A DNA stretch of 27,737 nt from the IMG/VR virus record IMGVR_UViG_3300034198_030559, positions 1-27,737 of that record; one strand, given 5' to 3'. A model generated the notes under the pieces. That model was not told the DNA's origin. It did no database searches and saw only the letters and a program-made list of their open reading frames with translations. Of this stretch, positions 7,285 through 12,989 are shown in pieces. Within the stretch, counting starts at the first letter, position 1, and every line of letters begins with the position of its first letter. This DNA is from a virus. The position numbers and the translations under genes were made by a program.

Positions 7285-7608
7285 ATGCCTGTTTATGTTA
7301 AACCTAAAAATAAAGTTTGTCAAGAGAGAGCTGAAAATGATGCAAACTTTTATTACAAACCATTTGAAGAGCTGCTACTTCAAGATCATAAAGAAGCTCT
7401 TTCATCCGAGACAAGACAGCAATTGTTAAGGCTAAATAAGTGGGTTATGTCATATAAAGCTTTTGCTTTCAGATATCATTTTGAAAACTTTGTCCAGGCA
7501 AACGATATATATGCAGATCCCGATGATGCCATTCGGTTTCCAATTAATAATGATATTCCAAACGCTCCATTTTTAGAAGTATTTGAGGAAATAGATGGCA
7601 ATAATTAA
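7285..7608 (+). CDS. Small protein, function unknown
   Basis: A 107-residue protein, MPVYVKPKNKVCQERAEND, with a middle region likely to be helical (SSETRQQLLRLNKWVMSYKAFAFRYHFENF) and an acidic tail. I chose ATG 7285 over the upstream TTG at 7270 because GGGAGGG (7272-7278) lies 6 bases before it, while the TTG overlaps that ribosome site. The start is one base after the previous stop codon, and the end overlaps the next gene by 14 bases, so the three are translationally coupled. No family recognised. Confidence 0.68.
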   Translation: MPVYVKPKNKVCQERAENDANFYYKPFEELLLQDHKEALSSETRQQLLRLNKWVMSYKAFAFRYHFENFVQANDIYADPDDAIRFPINNDIPNAPFLEVFEEIDGNN

Positions 7609-7939
7609 CATCCCCATTTCCTTAGGGCTTTCAATAACAAATGAGGGCGAGACTGATTATGCCACTAGTCTTATACGAACCGATAATGGTGGTATAATTT
7701 ATATAAATGAAGACATAACAAAGCAGGTTTCTGCCGGAAAGAGTGATTACAGAACTACTTATAATTTTATGGCATCATCTCTTGAGGTTTTCGTGAACGG
7801 AATGAAAGTTTCTCACGAATTTGATTTCACAGAAAACGTGGCAAAAAATGGATTTGATTTTATAACTAACGGTGGAAACTTCAGCAAATGGCTTCACGCA
7901 ACATCTGTTATCATGGTGAAATATATAAAATCTAGCTAA
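7595..7939 (+). CDS. Small fibre-module protein (LEVFVNG domain)
   Basis: A 114-residue, beta-rich protein, MAIINIPISLGLSITNEG. Residues 63-69 read LEVFVNG, identical to a segment in the C-terminal domain of the 918-residue fibre. Both proteins continue with a hydrophobic strand pattern and end in a V-x-V-(R/K)-Y strand (VRYNL in the fibre, MVKYIK here). This matches a common phage fibre module in which LEVxxNG leads a small beta domain. It therefore looks like a stand-alone version of that domain, perhaps a fibre cap, attachment protein or assembly partner. The start overlaps the previous gene by 14 bases. The stop overlaps the stop region of the convergent minus-strand gene by 8 bases. Confidence 0.68.
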   Translation: MAIINIPISLGLSITNEGETDYATSLIRTDNGGIIYINEDITKQVSAGKSDYRTTYNFMASSLEVFVNGMKVSHEFDFTENVAKNGFDFITNGGNFSKWLHATSVIMVKYIKSS

Positions 7940-9008
7940 TGTTATCTATAAGCCTTCTATACTTTGTTATGTTTTCTGGATTCTCTGCAGAGAACTTAAA
8001 AATAACTTCTTTCGCTGATTTTTTATAGTTCTCTATATTTTCATCGTGAGTTTCTATCGCCCTCTTTATTTGAGATATGCAGCTATCTGCGCTAAATGTC
8101 TCATAGAAATATCCGGCATCTTTGCAAAAATCACTATTGTGAATAACTGGGTGCCCAGAATAGAATCCTTCCAATGTCAGATAGTTTAAATCGCAATAGA
8201 ATTGGTGCGAGAGAATCATTCCAACATAGCCTTTTGCGATCATATTTGGCAGCGGGTATCTGCCCTCTGCTGATATCTTTTTATTTAAAAATATATCAAA
8301 ATTTGAAGTTACTTCTTTAAATTTTGGATTTTCTTTTAGGTGTATTGCATTAAACACCAGAATCTCTTTTATTACGTTTTTGTCTTCTCTTTCCAACTTT
8401 TCAAGCGCAACGAGAGGATAAATGCAAGTCTTTATTATATTTATGTTTGATTCAAAGATTCCAACTTTTCTTATATTTGAATTATTCTTATAAAAAATAT
8501 CTAGGTCATGCATCTTGCAATATTTATTAAATATTTTTGGAGACCAAATATAAGGACAGACATCTACCTTTCCTTTCGAGGTAGTCTCAACAAAGCCTTT
8601 TGAAAATTCAAAATGTGGCGAAATCCAGGAGTCAAGTCCGCCTCTATTTACGGCAGGATTACTCTTTGGATTCAGTATTAAATCTTCCTGCATTAACATT
8701 AAGATATTTCCGTAATTTACGGTTATTACTTTAATTCCCTTCTTTTTTGCATAATCCAATAGACTATCGGTGACAGAGTAACAAACCTCTATAATTAGAT
8801 CGTAGTTTGTTATCGTATCTTTATTCAGGAGAAGAATTTCATGTTCCTCGATGAATTTTTTGGCATCATCAAACTGAGAAACTGGGTCTACTCTCTTGTA
8901 TCCTATTTTTTTAAGTAATTCAATTAAAAAATAAGCATTTTGAGTCAAGCCATTTGACCAAAGCTTAGAAGAGTCCTTGCAGGTTACGCCTATTTTAAGT
9001 TTTCTCAT
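7932..9008 (-). CDS. DUF2827 glycosyltransferase-like protein (copy B)
   Basis: A 358-residue protein, MRKLKIGVTCKDSSKLWSNG. It carries the hallmark order I know for DUF2827: an opening IG(V/I)T strand with WSNGLxQNxYFL, then PYIWSP, VGIFESNINIIKT, LVFNAIHLKE, AEGRYPLPN, and a C-terminal FYSGHPVIHNSDFCKDAGYFY. The last segment resembles the donor-binding region of GT-B glycosyltransferases. The substrate is unknown. It is the second gene of a two-gene minus-strand unit; its ATG overlaps the stop of its paralogue by 4 bases (9005-9008). It lies opposite in direction to all surrounding virion genes, a typical accessory (moron-like) placement. Modification of the Ser-rich fibre, another virion protein or host surface glycans are alternatives. 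Confidence 0.82.
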   Translation of the reverse strand: MRKLKIGVTCKDSSKLWSNGLTQNAYFLIELLKKIGYKRVDPVSQFDDAKKFIEEHEILLLNKDTITNYDLIIEVCYSVTDSLLDYAKKKGIKVITVNYGNILMLMQEDLILNPKSNPAVNRGGLDSWISPHFEFSKGFVETTSKGKVDVCPYIWSPKIFNKYCKMHDLDIFYKNNSNIRKVGIFESNINIIKTCIYPLVALEKLEREDKNVIKEILVFNAIHLKENPKFKEVTSNFDIFLNKKISAEGRYPLPNMIAKGYVGMILSHQFYCDLNYLTLEGFYSGHPVIHNSDFCKDAGYFYETFSADSCISQIKRAIETHDENIENYKKSAKEVIFKFSAENPENITKYRRLIDNIS

Positions 9009-10090
9009 TTTAAAACGCCCTCAATAAGTGCTCTTGTATTTTCTTGATTTTTTTCGTTGTAAATTGAAACTTGTTCCAACTTTGCTTCATAAGATTCGAT
9101 ATGCGAAACTTGGTCGAAAGAATCCAGCGCTTCTATCAAAGCATCAGAGCCCTTATTTACATCAAATTCCGGATAGTAATAGCCGACATCTTTAAATAAT
9201 GGGCTATTGTGAATTAGCAACCTTTTATAAAACAAAGTCTCTATGTAAACGTAATTTTGCTCATTAAACAATTGGCTTGATACAATTGTATTTGCATTGT
9301 TATTTTTAAATATCTTATATAGTGGATATCTACCTTCGTATGAAGATACTTTATTTTTATGCATATTAAGACATTTTATGTAGTTCATAAAAACATTATT
9401 TTTATCTAAAGATTTTGAATTGAAGCAAAGAACCTCTTTTACCAGATCCGCTCTCTTGTCGTAAGCCATGTCGCATATCGCCAGAGGAACCATGCAGTTT
9501 TTTAATATGTTAAGATTTGGCTCAACAATAGCAATTTTTTTAAAATCATCTTTTTTGACTTTCATATCATGGTTATGAAAACCTTCATCGTACATTCTCA
9601 ATATGGAAGAGTCCCAGATATAAGGAATTACTTTAACGTTAGTTCTCGTAAGAACTTCTATGTAATCCTTGAATTTATAAAATTGTTCCGAAACCCAAAT
9701 TTCTCTATTTCGAAATGGAATATTTACGCCCGTAGAAAAATTCTTATTCTCTCCTGACTTTTGAATATATTTTTCTAAATCTATCATGAATGAATTTCCA
9801 TATTTTATGGAAATTAGAGGCTTTCCAAGGCTGTTGTAATATGACGTCAGTTTCTCACTCAACGGGTGAGCAACCTCTAAAACAATATCAAACTCCCTGA
9901 TTGAATAAATATCCTGTTTTTCTACAGGTATATCAACAAGCTTTAGTGAGTTTTGAGCCTCGGTAATTAGGTGCGGATCATAACCCATATCTTCGAGCAT
10001 TTTGTACAAAAAGTATATGTTCTGATCTAAGCCATTAGACCAGATACTTGCTTCGTCTCTGGTTGTAATTCCTATTTTTAATTTTTTCAT
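9005..10090 (-). CDS. DUF2827 glycosyltransferase-like protein (copy A)
   Basis: A 361-residue paralogue of the next gene: MKKLKIGITTRDEASIWSNG, LDQNIYFL, IPYIWDSSIL, IAIVEPNLNILKNC, EVLCFNSKSLDKN, YEGRYPLYKI, and LLIHNSPLFKDVGYYYPEFD. The same motif order and similar length identify it as DUF2827, with a GT-B-like C-terminal segment. A good ribosome site, GAGAGGAGC, directly precedes the minus-strand ATG at 10090. The 45-base divergent gap (10091-10135) separates it from a plus-strand structural gene and contains an ACTACTATCAATAAT element on the minus strand. Two diverged copies suggest two different donor or acceptor specificities, or a heteromer. Codon use is AT-rich, like most of the window, so it has adapted to this genome. 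Confidence 0.83.
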   Translation of the reverse strand: MKKLKIGITTRDEASIWSNGLDQNIYFLYKMLEDMGYDPHLITEAQNSLKLVDIPVEKQDIYSIREFDIVLEVAHPLSEKLTSYYNSLGKPLISIKYGNSFMIDLEKYIQKSGENKNFSTGVNIPFRNREIWVSEQFYKFKDYIEVLTRTNVKVIPYIWDSSILRMYDEGFHNHDMKVKKDDFKKIAIVEPNLNILKNCMVPLAICDMAYDKRADLVKEVLCFNSKSLDKNNVFMNYIKCLNMHKNKVSSYEGRYPLYKIFKNNNANTIVSSQLFNEQNYVYIETLFYKRLLIHNSPLFKDVGYYYPEFDVNKGSDALIEALDSFDQVSHIESYEAKLEQVSIYNEKNQENTRALIEGVLK

Positions 10091-10135
10091 GCTCCTCTCA
10101 TATATTAATAATTATTGATAGTAGTAGGTGATTTC
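10091..10135. promoter_or_regulatory. 45-bp divergent intergenic region
   Basis: This AT-rich gap lies between the divergent DUF2827 operon and the plus-strand structural genes. On the minus strand it reads ACTACTATCAATAAT (10125 down to 10111), then an alternating AT stretch and GAGAGGAGC before the start codon. On the plus strand AGGTG (10126-10130) serves ATG 10136. It must hold, or closely overlap, the minus-strand promoter. Confidence 0.45.
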
Positions 10136-10468
10136 ATGGGTTTAGGCAGCTACTTACTTGGAGCAGAAGTAAAGATACCGGTACAAGTAACCTTAAATGG
10201 AAAGCCACTTGTCGGACAAGTTCCGACAATAGAAAAGATAATAAAACCGAACGGGTCCTTAGTTCCTGGATTACCAGCATTGGCAACGGCAATTGATTCA
10301 AGTTCCGCCACATATTATTATAGCTTTACTCCGCAAGTTGTTGGAGATTATATCGTTATAATAAAAACAACGTTAAGTGGTGAAGATTATGTTACTATAG
10401 ACAACTTCACAGTTTCGTCTCAGTCTCAAAAACAAGTTATATCTGCACCAAGAGCGGAGCCCAAATAA
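10136..10468 (+). CDS. Small Ig-like beta-sandwich virion protein
   Basis: A 110-residue protein, MGLGSYLLGAEVKIPVQVTL, whose alternating hydrophobic strands look like a single Ig-like beta sandwich: VKIPVQVTLNGKPL, ATYYYSFTPQ, GDYIVIIKTTLSG. I chose ATG 10136 because AGGTGATTTC precedes it; the in-frame TTG at 10115 lies in the intergenic AT element. The stop overlaps the next ATG by one base (TAATG), so both are co-translated. Its strand pattern resembles the N-terminal domain of that next protein, suggesting related folds. A role in the neck or tail is inferred from context. Confidence 0.68.
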   Translation: MGLGSYLLGAEVKIPVQVTLNGKPLVGQVPTIEKIIKPNGSLVPGLPALATAIDSSSATYYYSFTPQVVGDYIVIIKTTLSGEDYVTIDNFTVSSQSQKQVISAPRAEPK

Positions 10469-11376
10469 TGGCAAACACAAGAAGCAAGGCGATTCGAGGA
10501 CAAGATGTAATATTATCCATTCAATATTATGGTATCGATGGACTTCCAACTGATGCTGATTCTACACCCGAAATAACCATAAAAGATTTAAATGGAAATA
10601 CTATTGTTGGTCCGACATCTACCGGCATAACCAGAGTTGAGCTTGGATTATATCAGTATTTATATTCGGTCCCAAAGCTATCTGACAAGGGCAACTGGAC
10701 GGATAACTGGTCCGCACAAATAGGCGGAATCTCTGTTCAGAACGTATTTCAGTTTCTTGTTGTCGATGAGTCTTCTGCGATTTCGGGCTCAATTAGGCTT
10801 GGCGATGATGTTAATTTTGACTTTACAGATGCTGAAATTCTAGGCATAAACGTTCTTTTGAAATTTCTTAAAGCAAGACTTCGTAATTCGGGAAAGAAGC
10901 CAAAGAGAGATGAATTTGGCGCAATAATGTATGATTCGTATGGTGAAGTCATTACAGAGGAGTGTGATGTTTTCTCTGATGATATTCTAATTTGTTTTCT
11001 TTGTCAAGCTCTCTCTGAATTTAATATGATTCCATTCTTTACAAGTTTTACTTTTGCCGATGAAGTTATCTACAAATTGTTTGCCGCAGCCCTTGTTGAG
11101 GGAGCTTACGTTTTTGCAATATCTTCTCAAGCCCTAATTGAAAAAGGCAGAGATTTCACAATAAGCGATGGAGGCCTGTCTTATCAGCCTCCTGCTCTTG
11201 GCGACTTCTTACAGACACATTTTGGCACATGGCTTACTAGCTATAGAGAAAGGTTGAAGTTCATAAAGAATAGCATCAGGCCTGGACCGAGAAGCTTTGG
11301 TACATACAGCAACTTAACAAGTGGTAGTCCGGCCCTGAATCGTCTTCGCCACGTAAGATCTCGCAGAATTATATAG
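10468..11376 (+). CDS. Neck/adaptor-like structural protein with N-terminal Ig-like domain
   Basis: A 302-residue protein, MANTRSKAIRGQDVILSIQY. Residues 1-100 form a beta-sandwich-like domain (EITIKDLNGNTIVG, LGLYQYLYSVP, GNWTDNWSAQIGG). Residues 105-240 are helical, with two conserved-looking Cys near 171 and 175 (ILICFLCQAL). Residues 220-302 read ALIEKGRDFTISDGG...YQPPALGDFL..., then RERLKFIKNSIRPGPRSFGTYSNL and LNRLRHVRSRRII. I associate this tail with uncharacterised structural proteins in other large myoviruses, but cannot name a family. The helical bundle plus basic C-terminus would suit a head-tail connector or adaptor; that role is inference. The basic C-terminus could bind DNA in the neck channel. 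Confidence 0.7.
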   Translation: MANTRSKAIRGQDVILSIQYYGIDGLPTDADSTPEITIKDLNGNTIVGPTSTGITRVELGLYQYLYSVPKLSDKGNWTDNWSAQIGGISVQNVFQFLVVDESSAISGSIRLGDDVNFDFTDAEILGINVLLKFLKARLRNSGKKPKRDEFGAIMYDSYGEVITEECDVFSDDILICFLCQALSEFNMIPFFTSFTFADEVIYKLFAAALVEGAYVFAISSQALIEKGRDFTISDGGLSYQPPALGDFLQTHFGTWLTSYRERLKFIKNSIRPGPRSFGTYSNLTSGSPALNRLRHVRSRRII

Positions 11377-11381
11377 TTAGC

Positions 11382-11398
11382 TCCATAATAATTATGGA
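11382..11398. terminator. Possible weak bidirectional terminator between convergent genes
   Basis: The inverted repeat TCCATAAT (11382-11389), A, ATTATGGA (11391-11398) lies where the plus-strand gene ending at 11376 meets the minus-strand gene ending at 11392. The stem is AT-rich with a nearly absent loop and no long T run, so termination would be weak. Confidence 0.3.
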
Positions 11399-11622
11399 TT
11401 TATAGTTATTACCATACTTATTGTTCCAACTGAATTATATCCTGCGTTGAATGCAAATCCTTTTCCGATTAAGCTCACCGTTGCATCGTCACACTGAGTA
11501 GGTGCTTGGAATGCGTAAGTTTTCACAAAAGAACTTCCTTGATTGTAAAGCTCAATAAGCGCAGATAAATCAATTTGGCCTACATCCGCTGTGCTTGCCA
11601 AAATAAAAACATAATTATTCAT
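11392..11622 (-). CDS. Small minus-strand protein, function unknown
   Basis: A 76-residue protein, MNNYVFILASTADVGQIDLS, with beta-like segments (YVFILAS, KTYAFQAP, TVSLIGKGFAF, TISMVITINP). It is judged real because a strong ribosome site, AAAGGAGATATT, directly precedes its start on the minus strand (bases just above 11622) and no plus-strand gene overlaps it. It is the only single-gene minus-strand unit in the window, convergent with the neck-like gene and divergent from the coiled-coil membrane gene at 11709. No family is recognised. A small regulatory or late accessory protein is possible. Confidence 0.68.
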   Translation of the reverse strand: MNNYVFILASTADVGQIDLSALIELYNQGSSFVKTYAFQAPTQCDDATVSLIGKGFAFNAGYNSVGTISMVITINP

Positions 11623-11646
11623 AATATCTCCTTTGAAAAAATAAGT

Positions 11647-11674
11647 TTGTCATACAATAATATAAAAGTAATAA
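11647..11674 (+). promoter_or_regulatory. Promoter-like hexamers upstream of the 11709 gene
   Basis: TTGTCA (11647-11652) is followed after 16 bases by TAATAA (11669-11674), about 35 bases before ATG 11709, in the divergent gap after the minus-strand gene. The -35 match is good and the -10 poor. A plus-strand promoter is expected here from gene orientation. Confidence 0.3.
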
Positions 11675-11708
11675 ACCAAGACTATGCTAATATTATGGGT
11701 AGATTATC

Positions 11709-12086
11709 ATGGATCCTTTTGCATTAATAATATCCGGCCTTATAGAGAAAGGTGGAATCTGGGGAATCATTGCTGCAATGATTTTCTTTTGGAATATTCA
11801 CAAAGAAAACAAGATGTTTGGAAAAGAAAAGAATATAAACGAAAAAGAGAAGGTTTTAGAAGTCAAGATTACACAAAATCAAGAAAGATGCGAAAAAAAG
11901 ATAAATTATCTTGAGCGAGAACTTATACAAGCTCAAAAGGAACTTCAGGAAAAAACTCAAGAAAACTCACATTTAAGATCTGAGAGAATAGAAGACTTGA
12001 AAAAAATAATTGGCGATTATCACAAGTTGGCAAGCGACACTTCTCAGACGTTAGAACAAATTAAATTCTTTTTATCAAAAAAATAG
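11709..12086 (+). CDS. Single-pass membrane coiled-coil protein (spanin- or holin-like)
   Basis: A 125-residue protein. Residues 1-28 include one hydrophobic segment (ALIISGLIEKGGIWGIIAAMIFFW), followed by a basic patch (HKENKMFGKEKN) and a long Glu/Lys/Gln coiled coil to about residue 110. The single N-terminal membrane span plus coiled coil resembles i-spanins and some holin-like or phage membrane proteins. However, the basic patch just after the span favours a cytoplasmic C-terminus, which would not fit an i-spanin. It starts the 11709-15736 operon. The +2-frame ORF overlapping it (11684-11914) is a shadow. The start has only a weak ribosome site (GGGTAG). Confidence 0.65.
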   Translation: MDPFALIISGLIEKGGIWGIIAAMIFFWNIHKENKMFGKEKNINEKEKVLEVKITQNQERCEKKINYLERELIQAQKELQEKTQENSHLRSERIEDLKKIIGDYHKLASDTSQTLEQIKFFLSKK

Positions 12087-12094
12087 GATGCGCA

Positions 12095-12283
12095 ATGAAT
12101 ATCTTAGATAATAATTTAAAGCTATTAATCGAAGAGTGTGCCCTTCTTAAAAATAAAATATCTGAGCAAGTGAAAGACATTTGTATTACAGTATCATCTC
12201 CACCAGAGAGCGTTAAAAGAGTTAGCGCAGAATCTCTAGAGGATGAAGAGACGCATGAAGAAGATAGAGAATTGCAAAATTAA
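12095..12283 (+). CDS. Very small acidic protein, function unknown
   Basis: A 62-residue protein, MNILDNNLKLLIEECALLKN, with a short amphipathic helix followed by an acidic C-terminus (SAESLEDEETHEEDRELQN). ATG 12095 follows ATAGGATG with normal spacing, 8 bases after the previous stop. Its 3' end overlaps the next gene by about 40 bases in another frame. No recognised family; possibly a small assembly or regulatory protein. Confidence 0.55.
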   Translation: MNILDNNLKLLIEECALLKNKISEQVKDICITVSSPPESVKRVSAESLEDEETHEEDRELQN

Positions 12284-12467
12284 TTATCTTGGCTTTTCAA
12301 AACCTGAGACACCTAACGAAATTGAGCTAGAAATACTTGGGTTAAAAAATCTAATTTGCAAAGCAAAAGAGAGAATTTCAGAATTGGAGCAAAGTACGAA
12401 ATTAGCACAATATATTATTGGGATGCAGAACAATGTTTATAGTAACAGCGAAGAAAAAAAAGATTGA
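12243..12467 (+). CDS. Small coiled-coil protein, function unknown
   Basis: A 74-residue protein (70 if the second ATG at 12255 is used), MKRRMKKIENCKINYLGFSK, then a helical segment (EIELEILGLKNLICKAKERI, SELEQSTKLAQYI). An AGAGG directly abuts ATG 12243 and is 12 bases from ATG 12255, so the start is uncertain. It overlaps both the preceding small gene and the following metallopeptidase, consistent with a tightly coupled operon. No family recognised. Confidence 0.5.
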   Translation: MKRRMKKIENCKINYLGFSKPETPNEIELEILGLKNLICKAKERISELEQSTKLAQYIIGMQNNVYSNSEEKKD

Positions 12468-12948
12468 ATCAATCGAAAATCAAGTAAAGATATTATCTAA
12501 AGTTAAAAAATATCTAAAAAAAGATCCTGTTGTAAAGGAAATATGCGAAGAATACGGAAAAAAGACCGATGAACTAGATGGCGTTTCCATTACATTTGAT
12601 TCCAATCTAGATGTTACCGCAAAGACTATAGACGGAAAAATGTTTCTAAATACATCACTTCTTGATGAAAAATTTGAAATATTATGCAGATATGTTGTTC
12701 ATGAATTAACACATGTTTTTCAGCATATGGAAAAGGAATTTAAGAAAAATAAGTCAAAAAGAAAAGAAGAGTATCTGGAAAGACCAGAGGAGATTGAGGC
12801 TTTTCAGAACCAAATAAAATTTGATGCCAACGAAAGATCCGAAGAAGCAGCAAAGGGCTATGTGAATAGGCTTTTAAAATATCACGATATAAAAGACGAA
12901 GAAGAAAAAGACTCTAAGAAAAAAGAGCTTCTTAAAAAGTTGAAGTAA
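12433..12948 (+). CDS. HEXXH zinc metallopeptidase-like protein
   Basis: A 171-residue protein from ATG 12433; the in-frame TTG at 12418 lacks a ribosome site. A Lys/Glu-rich helical N-terminus precedes a compact catalytic segment. HELTH at residues 90-94 is the zinc-binding HEXXH motif with the general-base Glu91, preceded by a hydrophobic helix (FEILCRYVV). About 25 residues later, YLERPEEIEAF (114-124) offers the third zinc ligand, one of Glu119, Glu120 or Glu122, as in gluzincin-type small peptidases. The C-terminus is highly charged (KDEEEKDSKKKELLKKLK). The size is near the minimum for such enzymes. Substrate unknown: virion protein maturation, lysis or a host target are possible. It is neither the usual capsid serine protease nor a recognisable endolysin. 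Confidence 0.7.
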   Translation: MFIVTAKKKKIESIENQVKILSKVKKYLKKDPVVKEICEEYGKKTDELDGVSITFDSNLDVTAKTIDGKMFLNTSLLDEKFEILCRYVVHELTHVFQHMEKEFKKNKSKRKEEYLERPEEIEAFQNQIKFDANERSEEAAKGYVNRLLKYHDIKDEEEKDSKKKELLKKLK

Positions 12949-12953
12949 ACTCT

Positions 12954-12970
12954 AGATATTAATAATATCT
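12954..12970. repeat. Short inverted repeat upstream of the 665-residue structural gene
   Basis: AGATATT (12954-12960), AAT, AATATCT (12964-12970) form a perfect 7-bp inverted repeat about 20 bases before ATG 12990, in the 41-base gap after the metallopeptidase. It is AT-only apart from the outer G/C. It could be an operator or promoter part, or chance in AT-rich DNA. Confidence 0.3.
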
Positions 12971-12989
12971 AAATAGGTGTGGAGATATT

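Noticed and set aside
7932-10090. Insertion sequence or transposon carrying the two minus-strand genes
   Set aside because: No transposase, terminal inverted repeats or target duplication visible; the genes overlap or nearly touch their neighbours, and codon use matches the rest.
10655-10665. T4-type late promoter word (TATTTATA, reverse of TATAAATA)
   Set aside because: It lies inside a coding region on the wrong strand for any following gene. No TATAAATA was seen in the intergenic gaps, so T4-like late promoters are not supported.
11684-11914. 76-residue plus-strand ORF overlapping the 11709 gene
   Set aside because: It is in another frame of a gene with a clear membrane segment and coiled coil; its own protein is composition-poor (Lys/Arg/Trp) with no ribosome site.
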